Assembly: GCA_963784135.1 (NCBI GenBank)
Contig: CAWAQG010000004.1
Coordinates: forward strand, 372,001 to 436,000
Source: JADFXI01 sp963784135
Lineage (GTDB): Bacteria > Nitrospirota > Thermodesulfovibrionia > Thermodesulfovibrionales > Dissulfurispiraceae
Reading direction: 5' to 3'
DNA: 64,000 nt
A model generated the notes under the pieces. It worked only from the letters and a program-made list of their open reading frames with translations, was not told the DNA's origin and did not search any database. Every line of letters begins with the position of its first letter. The stretch's first letter is position 1. Made by a program: the position numbers and the translations under genes. Positions 1 to 7,596 of the stretch are shown piece after piece.

Positions 1-162
1 GACGATGCCGGGGCATTTTCTCATTTTTATGGCTTCTCTCAGGAGTTCATTTGTTATAGCGGAGAAATCTTTTCCCGACTGCCTTGATAATCTCTCTATT
101 TCGGTGAGATCTTTTTGCTGCATCCTTATGCTTTTTGTCACGGTTTTTGTTGCAGTTGTCAT
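1..162 (-). CDS. Ribbon-helix-helix antitoxin-like protein, partial (C-terminus beyond window)
   Basis: 54 codons are visible, from an ATG at 162 running off the left edge. A strong AGGAGG ribosome site precedes the ATG by 4-5 bases. The short sequence begins with Thr/Lys-rich residues, then SIRM and a helix-turn-helix-like stretch (DLTEIERLSRQSGKDFSAI), and ends in MRKCPGIV. This order is what one sees in RHH/CopG-type antitoxins of chromosomal toxin-antitoxin pairs: a beta strand that contacts DNA, then two helices. The CPGIV end resembles antitoxins whose C-terminal part continues into a toxin-binding tail. A partner toxin would lie to the left, outside the window. A palindrome just upstream could be its own operator. 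The family call is by pattern only. Confidence 0.6.
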   Translation of the reverse strand, partial: MTTATKTVTKSIRMQQKDLTEIERLSRQSGKDFSAITNELLREAIKMRKCPGIV

Positions 163-173
163 ATTACCTCCTG

Positions 174-189
174 ACATTGTTTACAATGT
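174..189. promoter_or_regulatory. Palindrome in front of the RHH gene, possible operator
   Basis: ACATTGT-TT-ACAATGT is a perfect 7+7 bp inverted repeat, 12 bases upstream of the ATG at 162 on the minus strand. A TATAAT-like -10 box for that strand overlaps its outer side (plus-strand ATTATA, 190-195). No -35 box stands at the normal spacing. RHH antitoxins commonly repress their own promoter by binding short inverted repeats, so an autoregulatory operator is a fair guess. Confidence 0.4.
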
Positions 190-330
190 ATTATAATGTA
201 TGATAAAAAGCGATAAGCCGTCAATAGGTATTGTCCTCAGCGGGTCGATGTTGAAGCTCTACAGGGCTATGCAAAAGAGATGCGGTTAAAACTAACAAGA
301 TAGTAAATACTATACACATAGTATGGCTAA

Positions 331-462
331 TATGCTTTGCGGGATACGAAAAAGCCGATAGGAGTATCTACATACAAGCTGACTGAAAAGCTGCCGCGTG
401 AACTGAAAAAATATCTGCCGTCTCCGGAAGAGATCATAGAAAGGATGAAGTATCTGAGATAG
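331..462 (+). pseudogene. C-terminal remnant of a YhcG/DUF1016-type nuclease
   Basis: Read from 331, the frame gives about 43 residues beginning YALRDTKKPIGVSTYKLTE and ending in a TAG at 460-462. The segment looks like the extreme C-terminus of PDDEXK-type DUF1016 (YhcG) proteins, where a strand ending in YAL-R is followed by KPIGV-Y-LT and LP-EL. There is no start codon, and a TAA directly precedes the segment in the same frame. The several-hundred-residue remainder is absent, so this is a relic. It supports the view that this end of the window is a decaying accessory region. Confidence 0.5.
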
Positions 463-578
463 CGGTTGTTCCTTCATGACGGAGATTTTTGAGTCCAGCC
501 TGCCTTTTTTGATTATACTTTGCGCGGATAAGTTAATGTGGCTTAACACAGGCAGCCAGGGTTGAGGCCGCGACGTAT

Positions 579-633
579 TTAGGCAAGCCCCTGAAACTCA
601 GAAAATATTTAGGTCTCTTAGGGGTTTGCCTAA
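579..633. repeat. Hairpin with 14-base arms in a gene-free stretch (463-772)
   Basis: TTAGGCAAGCCCCT (579-592) pairs with AGGGGTTTGCCTAA (620-633) with one mismatch, around a 27-base AT-rich loop. It is the only structure seen in the 310 bases between the nuclease relic and the secreted protein gene. No convincing ORF was found there on either strand. The arms end in TTAG/CTAA, which could be the tips of a very small non-autonomous element or a terminator. Neither is proven. Confidence 0.4.
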
Positions 634-772
634 TTCAAATCTGACGGAGCCGGTTATTACGGTATCGCCGCCGATAACTGCACCTTTTACCCCAGCATGA
701 CGATTTCACCGATACGAAGTTAGAGAGTCAGTTCATATTCCACCCTTCCTATTTGATTGTGCGGGCATTCTT

Positions 773-1264
773 TTATGGAATCGATTCAATTGTGCATAGA
801 TATTCATCAGTAGGGCCGGAAAGAGTATGAATGCCGGGTATTCTAAGCATTGCTACTGGCTCGAAAGTGCCATTTTGTGGAAAAGCTAAGGTTAGAATTG
901 TATCGCCGTCTACATGTTCTGCGCGAAGCTCAAATACTGCCCCTTGTAAAGGGCGTGGAGTTAAGAATGATTTGCTTGAGCTTATGTATCGCCCGTTTCC
1001 GCCTTTGCAAATCTTAATCTGCCCCGTGCCAGCCCAGAAAAGCACTTGAACAGCATCATGATTCGGACTCAGAGGAGGGTCAAGTTGCCATTCAATTCCG
1101 GGTTTTGTTTGATCAGCAACATCGACCACGCGATAGCGCCATTTTCGTGAGCTATCTGATGCAGGTGAGGTATCAGATGCGTCGGCACTGTATTGCCCAG
1201 CGCTGCTTGCAAGAACTGTAACCATTACTGCTAAGAAAATTAATTTTCGAATAATACTGTGCAT
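773..1264 (-). CDS. Secreted protein of unknown function (163 aa)
   Basis: I do not recognise this family. The start at 1264 is supported by AAGGAGG 9 bases upstream. Residues 1-23 form a Sec-type signal peptide: IRK, then a hydrophobic LIFLAVMVTVLA core, then an SSA-type cleavage site near residue 22-24. The mature part is about 140 residues, looks beta-rich, and has two Cys (near residues 85 and 157) that could form a disulfide. There is no lipobox and no catalytic motif that I know. The first 25 bases overlap the end of the upstream gene at 1240-1812 in another frame. The two are probably co-transcribed and translationally coupled, which suggests a joint role. Confidence 0.7.
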   Translation of the reverse strand: MHSIIRKLIFLAVMVTVLASSAGQYSADASDTSPASDSSRKWRYRVVDVADQTKPGIEWQLDPPLSPNHDAVQVLFWAGTGQIKICKGGNGRYISSSKSFLTPRPLQGAVFELRAEHVDGDTILTLAFPQNGTFEPVAMLRIPGIHTLSGPTDEYLCTIESIP

Positions 1265-1812
1265 TTGGTGAACCCTCCTTTACCTGTATCCGTAATTTTT
1301 AGAATTGTATTTCCTGTCCCTTTTAAACCGAATGAAGGCGCGCCAGCATCGATAGGGTACCATTGCCCAGCAGGTTCGATGTGGACCTCTTCTGGGTGCA
1401 AAGGAGTCCATATCCCCTTTGCGAATCGCTCGACTTGAAAGAGAAAAGCTTCCCCCTTCTTAACACGATATGAATCGGCAATAATTCGGAGTTGGTTTTC
1501 AGCTACTTGGCCCTTTGTTTTTTGGTCGGGCGGGAAAGGACTCAAATCCTTAGCAGGCAAACGCATTTTCTGTGTTGGTTTAGACGCCAGGCCTCCATAT
1601 TTTCCCCATTTAAAGTTGCTATTCGGAAATTTACTGCCTTCTGTCTCTTGTTGAGTAGCCTCGCGGGTGGTGTTATAGATATTGATCTGATGTTGCACTG
1701 TGCTCTGATGCTGCTCCACTTTGTTACCATTTCCTGACACTGATATAGTCACACTTTGATTTGCCTCTTGATTCTTTGTTTGATTTAGACCGCTTTCATT
1801 GTTGTTATTCAT
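1240..1812 (-). CDS. Protein of unknown function with Asn/Gln-rich N-terminus (190 aa)
   Basis: Not recognised. Residues 1-50 are rich in Asn, Gln, Ser and Thr, with a strand-like section (SVTISVSGNGNKVEQHQ, then INIYN). Similar GNGN-type, threonine-valine stretches are seen in adaptor-like N-termini of some bacterial multi-domain proteins, but the resemblance is weak. Residues 90-190 look like a single beta-sandwich domain. No signal peptide is present, unlike the overlapping downstream gene. No ribosome site stands in front of the ATG at 1812. The IS21 left end begins only 67 bases upstream, so the promoter, or even an original longer N-terminus, may have been replaced by the insertion. Confidence 0.6.
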   Translation of the reverse strand: MNNNNESGLNQTKNQEANQSVTISVSGNGNKVEQHQSTVQHQINIYNTTREATQQETEGSKFPNSNFKWGKYGGLASKPTQKMRLPAKDLSPFPPDQKTKGQVAENQLRIIADSYRVKKGEAFLFQVERFAKGIWTPLHPEEVHIEPAGQWYPIDAGAPSFGLKGTGNTILKITDTGKGGFTKCTVLFEN

Positions 1813-1879
1813 AATCGGTGTATGCTGAGAATTGCCTGTCCCTCTTTCATCATCTTTTTGAGTGGATTGTTGCGGCGTA

Positions 1880-1942
1880 TGTTAATCGGCGTGCAAAATT
1901 GACCCACTTACGGGGGTAATCGGCGTCCAAAATTGACCCACC
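1880..1942. repeat. IS21 left-end repeats (two transposase sites)
   Basis: Two direct copies of a motif reading TAATCGGCGT, one variable base, CAAAATTGACCCAC, at 1883-1907 and 1918-1942. IS21-family ends carry two or more such copies that bind IstA. The outer copy here begins with the terminal TG at 1880. Confidence 0.85.
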
Positions 1943-1973
1943 TCAGCATAACGTGCACTCTATCTGGAAATAA

Positions 1974-3053
1974 CTAGTGTCCTGTCCCTAACAGTTCTTT
2001 ACATTTAGCAACTTTGGCAAGAATAGTGTCTGCGTCCTTGGTCCAAGTAAATATTTTAGGGTTCTCATTATGTGTCTCTATAAAATCTCTGATAGCTTTT
2101 TCCAATTCTTTGACACTCGTAAAAATCCCGCGCCTCACTCTCTTTGTCGTCAATTCACTAAAAAATCTCTCCACCATATTCAGCCATGACGATGACGTTG
2201 GAGTAAAATGCATCGTAAACCGAGGGTGTTTTTTCAACCACCTCTGTACTCGTGCCGTCTTATGCGCTCCATAATTATCTGCGATCAAGTGAAGATCGAG
2301 AGACGGCGGTGTTTCCTGATCTATTTTATTGAGAAATTTTAAAAACTCTTCCTGGCGATGCTTCTGCATACATGCACTGATGACCGTTCCATCAATAAGA
2401 TTTAAAGCGGCAAACAACGTCGTCGTTCCATGTCGCTTATAGTCATGTGTCATCGTCCCGGCATGGCCTTTTTTTATCGGTAGGCCAGGTTGCGTTCTAT
2501 CCAGTGCCTGTATCTGGCTCTTTTCGTCTACGCTGAGCACTAAAGCTTTTTCCGGCGGATTGAGATATAACCCCACAATGTCCTTTACCTTCTCAACAAA
2601 ATGCAAATCGTTGCTTATTTTAAATGTCTTCACCAGATGCGGCTTCAGATTGTATTTCTTCCATATCCTCTGTACCGCCATTCGTGATACCTGTTGGTTG
2701 TCCGCCATTGTTCTAACGCTCCAATGGGTAGCGGCAGAGGGTACGGTATGAAGCGTTGCTTCCACAATAGCCTTCTCTTTGTCTTCTGACAACTTTGGAA
2801 TCCGGCCTGAACGAGGAGCGTCTTTCAGCAGTGCCCCTAAACCTCCTTCCTGATACCTTTTTACCCATAGGCCGACTGATACCCGCGACGTATCAAATTG
2901 TTCAGCTATATCTTCCTGTTTAAGCCCTTCCATCTTGCTCAGCACTATCTTTGCCCGTAAGACCACCTTCTGCGCTGTGTTTCGACTACGGGCAAGTCGT
3001 TCAACTTTTTTTCGCTCTTCTTCTGTGTGTGGTATAGGCTTTGTTGTCCTCAT
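1974..3053 (-). CDS. IS630-family transposase (359 aa)
   Basis: Cuts and rejoins the DNA of the small element that carries it. Residues 1-115 form two helix-turn-helix DNA-binding units (HTEEERKKVERLA..., then QEDIAEQFDTSRVSVGLWVKRY). The C-terminal half is the DDE catalytic core: Asp in SVDEKSQIQA, Asp in LIADNYGAHK and Glu in SWLNMVERFF, with the last Asp/Glu spacing of IS630/Tc1-mariner enzymes. Length is normal and no frame break is seen, so the enzyme may be active. The stop codon TAG at 1974-1976 is built from the TA target duplication plus one base of host DNA. The ORF therefore ends exactly at the element's edge. Confidence 0.92.
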   Translation of the reverse strand: MRTTKPIPHTEEERKKVERLARSRNTAQKVVLRAKIVLSKMEGLKQEDIAEQFDTSRVSVGLWVKRYQEGGLGALLKDAPRSGRIPKLSEDKEKAIVEATLHTVPSAATHWSVRTMADNQQVSRMAVQRIWKKYNLKPHLVKTFKISNDLHFVEKVKDIVGLYLNPPEKALVLSVDEKSQIQALDRTQPGLPIKKGHAGTMTHDYKRHGTTTLFAALNLIDGTVISACMQKHRQEEFLKFLNKIDQETPPSLDLHLIADNYGAHKTARVQRWLKKHPRFTMHFTPTSSSWLNMVERFFSELTTKRVRRGIFTSVKELEKAIRDFIETHNENPKIFTWTKDADTILAKVAKCKELLGTGH

Positions 3054-3110
3054 GTAGAAAGGATAACATACCCTGACCTATTATGTAAAGCTAATTATGG
3101 GACACTACAC
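1977..3110 (-). mobile_element. IS630-family insertion sequence nested in the IS21 element
   Basis: Terminal inverted repeats GTGTCCTGTCCC (from 1977) and GGGACACTACAC (to 3110) match at 10 of 12 positions and are flanked on both sides by TA (1975-1976 and 3111-3112). TA duplication is the hallmark of this family. The element is 1134 bp and carries one transposase gene. It sits between the left-end repeats of the IS21 element and istA. Removing it and one TA restores an uninterrupted IS21 leader with the istA ribosome site. Confidence 0.9.
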
Positions 3111-3134
3111 TAGAAAGAGGAGCAACGGAAGGAG

Positions 3135-4652
3135 ATGCTGATAGTGGAAACAATCCGTAAGATTCGATGTGCGTACCACAGGGACAGGAAGTCGATTCGG
3201 CAGATAGCCCGAGAGTTGAAGTTATCCCGCAATACAGTTAAGAAGGTGATCCGGAGCGATGTAACCGAGTTCACGTATGACCGGAAAGATCAACCTCATC
3301 CAAAGCTTGCCCCATATCACGAGTTGTTATCTGGATATCTTGCAACAGATGCCACGAAACCGGACCGGGAACAACGGACAGCTATCTTGTTATTTGAGGA
3401 ATTGCAGCGTCAGGGATTTGAAGGTGGATATGATAGTGTACGGCGGTATGTTCAGAAGTGGCGTAAAAGCGAGGGAGGCAGGAAGGTCACGGCATACATA
3501 CCGCAGACCTTCGACCCTGGGGAAGCATTCCAGTTCGACTGGAGCTATGAGCAGGTTGAACTCTGGGGTGTCGTTGTAACAATAAAAGTGGCCCACTTCC
3601 GCCTCTGCTACAGTCGGATGCCGTTTTGCGTTGCCTATGCCAGAGAGAGTCTTGAGATGGTGCTTGATGCCCATGTCCGGGCCTTTGAGTATTTTGGCGG
3701 CAGCTGCCGCAAGGGGATATATGACAACCTTAAGACGGTTGTGACCAAGGTACTGATGGGAAAGGATCGGGTTTTCAACCGGCGTTTTCAGAACCTCTCA
3801 TCGCACTACTTGTTTGAGCCTGTAGCCTGTACCCCGGCAGCGGGCTGGGAGAAAGGACAGGTAGAGAGTCAGGTCAAGTTCATCCGTAAGCGACTCTTCG
3901 TTCCCCGACTGAAGTTCTCCGACATTGACGAACTGAATCGATGGTTGAGTGATAGCTGCCGAACCCTAGCTGCCGGCCATAAACACCCCGAGTTCAAAGA
4001 CGGCACCGTGGCAGAATACTTCGCCAGGGAGAAGCAACATCTGCTGGTCCTGAGTTCTCCGTTTGACGGGTACAAGGAGACCCCGGTTCGAGTATCGCCT
4101 ACAGCACTGGTTTCATTTGACCGCAATCGTTACAGTGTCAATGCTTCAGTTGTAGGCAGGACAGCTATGATACGGGCATATGCTGATCGGGTCGTCATTG
4201 TCCATGATGGTAACGTAATCGGAGATCACCGCCGCCAGTTTGGCAGGGACAAGATAATCTACGATGCCTGGCACTACATTGAGGTACTGAAGCATAAACC
4301 AGGAGCCCTGCGTAACGGTGCTCCCTTTAAGGAATGGGCACTGCCTGAGCCGCTTATAGAGATACGGCAGCTACTCGGCAAGAGCCCAGATGGAGACCGG
4401 CAGTTCGTCGGGATCCTGAGTGCAGTATCAATCTATGGACTGGAAGCCGTGGTTACCGCATGTTCCGAAGCACTTTCTATCGGTGTAGCCAACAGAGACG
4501 TGATACTTAACGCCTTGTCCCGCACACACGATGATCCCGTAATATCCGAATACAAGATTCCACTTCATCTGCCTGAGCTAAAGACCCTGCCTGTTGCCAA
4601 CTGCAGTCGTTATGACGATCTTCTGACTGGAGGTGAACATGCTACGAGATAA
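3135..4652 (+). CDS. istA: IS21-family transposase IstA (505 aa)
   Basis: DDE transposase that, with IstB, moves the IS21 element. Residues 5-45 hold a helix-turn-helix (SIRQIARELKLSRNTVKKVI) that binds the terminal repeats. The catalytic core shows Asp in FQFDWSYEQVELWG (near residue 136), Asp in IYDNLKTVV and Glu in EKGQVESQVKFIRK. An Mu-type C-terminal domain follows. GGAAGGAG sits directly before the ATG at 3135. Length is typical for the family and the frame is intact. The stop overlaps the start of istB by 14 bases, which couples their translation. The nested IS630 element lies just upstream and may have cut the gene off from its own promoter. Confidence 0.93.
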   Translation: MLIVETIRKIRCAYHRDRKSIRQIARELKLSRNTVKKVIRSDVTEFTYDRKDQPHPKLAPYHELLSGYLATDATKPDREQRTAILLFEELQRQGFEGGYDSVRRYVQKWRKSEGGRKVTAYIPQTFDPGEAFQFDWSYEQVELWGVVVTIKVAHFRLCYSRMPFCVAYARESLEMVLDAHVRAFEYFGGSCRKGIYDNLKTVVTKVLMGKDRVFNRRFQNLSSHYLFEPVACTPAAGWEKGQVESQVKFIRKRLFVPRLKFSDIDELNRWLSDSCRTLAAGHKHPEFKDGTVAEYFAREKQHLLVLSSPFDGYKETPVRVSPTALVSFDRNRYSVNASVVGRTAMIRAYADRVVIVHDGNVIGDHRRQFGRDKIIYDAWHYIEVLKHKPGALRNGAPFKEWALPEPLIEIRQLLGKSPDGDRQFVGILSAVSIYGLEAVVTACSEALSIGVANRDVILNALSRTHDDPVISEYKIPLHLPELKTLPVANCSRYDDLLTGGEHATR

Positions 4653-5379
4653 ACTTATGGAGGCGATGGAGAACTTGAAGCTGTATGGCATGAAAGGTGT
4701 CTATGACGAGGTACTTGCAGCCGGCATAAAGCAGCGACGCACGCCAGAGAAGATACTGCTGGATCTTCTGGAAGCTGAACTGGGAGAGCGGACTGCCCGG
4801 AGCATACGTTACCGCCTTGGACAGGCAAGGTTCCCCGTAGATAAGGACATAGACCGCTTTGAGTTCGGCTCATCGCCGGTCAATGAGACCCAGATCCGCT
4901 CGCTTTACCAGGGCCAATTCTTATCCGCAAATAGCAACGTTATCTTCGTTGGAGGCACTGGCACAGGTAAGTCTCACTTGGCGATAGCCATAGCCCGTCA
5001 GGCAATCAAAGACGGGAAAAGAGGGCGCTTCTTCAACGTGGTCGATCTGGTCAATCAGCTTGAACAAGAAAAACTGGCAGGACGTGGAGGCAAACTGGCG
5101 GATAGCCTTGCCCGGCTTCACCTTGTTGTGCTTGACGAATTAGGATATCTGCCGTTTTCAAAAAACGGCGGACAACTCCTGTTTCATCTGATATCAAAGC
5201 TCTATGAGCGAACCTCTCTGCTCATAACTACCAATCTTACCTTCGGAGAATGGCCCCAGGTCTTTGGAGATAACAAGATGACTACTGCTCTTCTGGACAG
5301 AGTCACCCATCATTGTGATATCATCGAAACAGGCAACGAGAGCTGGAGAATCAAGACCAGAAACTCAAAGAAAAACTAA
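4639..5379 (+). CDS. istB: IS21 helper ATPase IstB (246 aa)
   Basis: AAA+ ATPase of the DnaC/IstB type that selects the target and activates IstA. Walker A is GGTGTGKSHLAIAIA (near residue 104) and Walker B is LVVLDELGYLPF. An N-terminal helical part precedes them. I chose the ATG at 4639 because TGGAGG ends at 4633, giving normal spacing. A GTG two codons earlier, at 4633, lies inside that ribosome site. The gene is intact and ends about 60 bases before the element's right end, after which only the two terminal repeats remain. Confidence 0.93.
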   Translation: MLRDKLMEAMENLKLYGMKGVYDEVLAAGIKQRRTPEKILLDLLEAELGERTARSIRYRLGQARFPVDKDIDRFEFGSSPVNETQIRSLYQGQFLSANSNVIFVGGTGTGKSHLAIAIARQAIKDGKRGRFFNVVDLVNQLEQEKLAGRGGKLADSLARLHLVVLDELGYLPFSKNGGQLLFHLISKLYERTSLLITTNLTFGEWPQVFGDNKMTTALLDRVTHHCDIIETGNESWRIKTRNSKKN

Positions 5380-5387
5380 CCGCTGGG

Positions 5388-5439
5388 GTGGGTCAATTTT
5401 GGACGCCGATGGTGGGTCAATTTTCGACGCCGATTAACA
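5388..5439. repeat. IS21 right-end repeats
   Basis: Two inverted counterparts of the left-end motif: GTGGGTCAATTTTGGACGCC from 5388 and GTGGGTCAATTTTCGACGCC from 5412. The outer copy runs on to the terminal CA at 5439. They mark the exact right boundary of the element. Confidence 0.85.
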
Positions 5440-5737
5440 GCGAGGTCACATTACCAACATAGTCATTGTTATACACCAGATTGCCTCCAGTCGTTTGATC
5501 GGATACATAGAGGCCGTAGTTAGTAGCACCGCTCACAGAACTCCAATACATAGTTGGCGTCAGAGATGAAACCGTTGTTCCAGGGGTAGATGACGATCCT
5601 GGAGAAACCAGCGAGGGAGCTGTCGGCACCGTAACGGCTGCCACCGGTAGAGCCGCAAACATTACAAGCCCTAAAATCAAAGTGGATAAGATAGTGATGA
5701 CTCGATCTAAATGTATAAAAGAAATCCTTCGTAACAT
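5440..5737 (-). pseudogene. Secreted fibronectin-type domain protein, 3' part removed by IS21
   Basis: The ATG at 5737 has GGAGGGG upstream. Residues 1-35 form a signal peptide (RRISFIHLDRVITILSTLIL, then a hydrophobic run and an Ala-Val-Ala cleavage region). Next comes the start of a fibronectin-III-like domain: PTAPSLVSPGSSS, LTPTMYWSSVSGATNYGLYVSD. Such domains normally run 90-100 residues with further copies after them. Here the host frame stops after about 99 codons (GNVTS) at 5440, and the last few codons come from the IS21 end. The expected continuation was not found beyond the left end of the element. Surface attachment or carbohydrate binding is the usual role of such proteins. This copy is almost certainly dead. 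Confidence 0.65.
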
Positions 5738-5757
5738 AACCCCTCCACTTTATCTTT

Positions 5758-5815
5758 TCTGCATGACCTGGCAGCCCCGGCAGAGGACTTTCACCGTGTT
5801 TTCAGCACTCCTGAA
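5758..5815 (-). other. Possible structured 5' leader of the truncated secreted-protein gene
   Basis: On the minus strand the untranslated region between a TATAAG-like box (about 5834-5829) and the GGAGGGG ribosome site contains two short hairpins: TTCAG/CTGAA around a 5-base loop (5801-5815) and TCTGC/GCAGA around a CG-rich loop (5758-5784). The linker reads CACGGTGAAAGTCC. It has the look of a regulatory leader, but I cannot match it to a riboswitch class. The rest of 5740-6019 holds no gene that I can support. Confidence 0.25.
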
Positions 5816-6019
5816 CAGCTTTCCTTCCTTATAATTATTAATTCATTTCCCTTATGAACAAGCCACATTCCCCTCCAACGCCAATTGCAAAAAATCAGCA
5901 ACGCCCCAGCAAAAAAAAACAAACAGCGGCTTCCTTTGTCTCATATCAAATCCTGTTTCCATGGTATCCGCCGTATAATGGTCGGCAACATAGCGCTGGC
6001 CATTTTGCAACAAGTGTTA

Positions 6020-6808
6020 TTAGAAGATCCCTGCTATCTGACCTCCCGCTATATTGATTAGTACCTTTGTGGCCTCCACTTCGTCCAGGTTGATCTGCAT
6101 CGCCTTAGCCGCAACTGCCGTATTATAGATATTCACGCCCGTCTTGCTGCTTGCGACGGACTTTATTGTTGTTTTTGAAGTCGGGGAGTCCGGTATTGTA
6201 CCAATGCCGCCCTCTGACTTAGCCTTATGTGTAATGTCCGTCTTGTTTACCTTTTGACCAATAATATCATCGCCTTCGGCCAGTCTCTCCGTTATCTGGA
6301 GATCAATAAGGATGATGTCGGTTTTGACCCTCGTTGCCAGGTCCGCCACGAAGCCAAGTGCGCCGCCGGCAACTCCTGCACCTATCATCCCTGCATTACT
6401 GTTCCATACGCCTAAGCCACTCAGAGCGCCGATGCCGGCTCCGGTTAACATGCCATCAAGCCTCATGCCCTCCTTTACCTCTCCCTCGTAACGAATGTTG
6501 GCCTGAAGAATATAATCTGCATGAGACGGTTTCTTGGCAAGCTCGTAATTTTTCCCGTTACCCGTTATGCCTGTTATAATTAAAGACCGCAAATCATTGG
6601 TGATAGCCTGATTCTTGCTGGTGTTGCGGATATCAACGTACACCGTTCTTACGTCCTTGTCGCTCGGGGAAAGAAAGACTGTTTCACCCATAGCCACATC
6701 TGATTTCATGTGGCCGTAATCGACAACACGAGTCACTGCAGTACATCCAGACATAGCAACAACTACAACCAATAATAATAAGAATTTTAATAATGCCCTT
6801 TTGTACAT
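6020..6808 (-). CDS. TraT-like outer-membrane lipoprotein (262 aa)
   Basis: Residues 1-21 are a lipoprotein signal: YKR, a long Leu/Val core, then the lipobox AMSGC with the lipidated Cys near 21. The mature sequence follows the TraT pattern: a segment near ETVFLSPSDKDVRTVYVDIRNTS, a DYILQANIRYEGEV strand, and a Gly/Ala-rich hydrophobic stretch (GAGIGALSGLGVWN...GAGVAGGALGF) that inserts in or crosses a membrane. TraT proteins sit in the outer membrane and, on conjugative plasmids, limit mating between donor cells and protect from complement. Chromosomal copies are of unclear use. No other conjugation gene is seen, so exclusion cannot be inferred. Length is close to the plasmid family. Confidence 0.8.
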   Translation of the reverse strand: MYKRALLKFLLLLVVVVAMSGCTAVTRVVDYGHMKSDVAMGETVFLSPSDKDVRTVYVDIRNTSKNQAITNDLRSLIITGITGNGKNYELAKKPSHADYILQANIRYEGEVKEGMRLDGMLTGAGIGALSGLGVWNSNAGMIGAGVAGGALGFVADLATRVKTDIILIDLQITERLAEGDDIIGQKVNKTDITHKAKSEGGIGTIPDSPTSKTTIKSVASSKTGVNIYNTAVAAKAMQINLDEVEATKVLINIAGGQIAGIF

Positions 6809-6854
6809 CTTTACCCCCTCTTAACTTAGATATGATAAATTCATTATCATTACT

Positions 6855-7271
6855 CTACAGATAGGAATGCCTTTCCGCCTTCCCCTCCAACGTCAACTCC
6901 ACAATCCTGACAATATCATCGGTCTCAAACGGCTTCCTGATACAATCCAACGCGCCAAACAATTTTGCAACCTGAAAAAAGTCCATACAGCCGGACATCA
7001 CAATAACTTTTGCTTCCGGAAATTCTTTCTTGATCTCGCGGATAGTTTCCAGACCATCTTTATCCGGCATAAATATGTCGGTAAGAACGATGTCGGTGTT
7101 GATTCTGCGGTAGGACTCTATGCCTTCTTTGCCGTTGCCGGCTGCATAGACTTTATAATTCAGATTATCAAAAATCTCTTGGAGGGCACTTCTTACTGAT
7201 AGGTCGTCGTCAATAATGAGGATACTTTTTGCCAATGCTCCCCCGCGCAGGCCATTGCCCGGCAAATCCAC
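6855..7271 (-). CDS. Stand-alone response-regulator receiver (CheY-like, about 126-138 aa)
   Basis: A single receiver domain with no output domain. From the GTG start at 7271 the acidic pair is in IIDDD (residues 19-23), the phospho-accepting Asp is D65 in VLTDIFMPD, the Thr/Ser switch is in VMSG, and the conserved Lys is K113 in IRKPF. The start is uncertain. The GTG has no ribosome site, while a TTG at 7235 lies just after GGGGGAG and gives a protein starting next to AKSILIIDDD, the usual receiver start. No kinase gene is adjacent, so it probably serves one elsewhere, by phosphotransfer. Confidence 0.85.
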   Translation of the reverse strand: MDLPGNGLRGGALAKSILIIDDDLSVRSALQEIFDNLNYKVYAAGNGKEGIESYRRINTDIVLTDIFMPDKDGLETIREIKKEFPEAKVIVMSGCMDFFQVAKLFGALDCIRKPFETDDIVRIVELTLEGKAERHSYL

Positions 7272-7596
7272 TTGTAGGACAAAATCTTACAGCAAGAAGA
7301 ATACCCGTTTTGAGTTATACAAAATATGCTTTAAAAACAATGTGAAATGAAGTCTTACCGCAAAACACTAAAATAGCCGTTAGCAACTAAAGATGACATG
7401 CAATAACCATCGGCCAAAAAAGATAAGGGTAATCAATAAGTTGATGGGTTTACGCAAAGCAGCGCATATTGTTGCATTAGCAACAAAAGCTGACAAATTC
7501 TAAGCTATTGTAGGCTTGTAGGCAAAGTAATGAAAAAAGTTTGTGATTCTTATTCGCTCACAATTCATTGACCATCCTCCCGACATCCCCTAAACT
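7272..7596. other. Gene-free stretch, 325 bases
   Basis: AT-rich DNA upstream of the receiver gene (minus strand) and of the Cys-rich ORF (plus strand). No ORF with a believable start, no terminator and no RNA family was recognised. GTTTACGCAAAGC near 7450 recalls part of a cyclic-di-GMP riboswitch, but the rest of that fold is absent. Confidence 0.5.

Larger units (their letters stand above)
1880..5439 (+). mobile_element. IS21-family insertion sequence, interrupted by an IS630-family element
   Basis: The ends are TGTTAATCGGCG at 1880 and its near-complement CGCCGATTAACA ending at 5439. Each is followed inward by a second copy of the same motif. The element carries istA and istB, overlapping as usual for the family. 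Without the inserted IS630 copy (1977-3110 plus one TA) it would be about 2.4 kb, the normal IS21 size. No target duplication is obvious: the left flank ends GGCGTA and the right flank begins GCGAGG. The right end lies inside a secreted-protein gene whose other half is not found at the left end, so one flank has probably been rearranged or deleted after insertion. Confidence 0.9.

Noticed and set aside
310..549. Minus-strand open frame of 79 codons
   Set aside because: It is the reverse of the nuclease relic, which reads as recognisable protein on the plus strand.
1872..5447. Target-site duplication of the IS21 element
   Set aside because: Only GCG is shared near the two ends (left flank GGCGTA, right flank GCGAGG), not at equivalent positions; too weak to call.
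5854..6057. Open frame of 67 codons on the plus strand
   Set aside because: It runs over the end of the TraT gene, has no ribosome site and is Pro/Lys-biased from poly-A tracts.
7440..7520. Cyclic-di-GMP riboswitch-like piece (GTTTACGCAAAGC)
   Set aside because: The rest of the conserved GEMM core and stems is missing.
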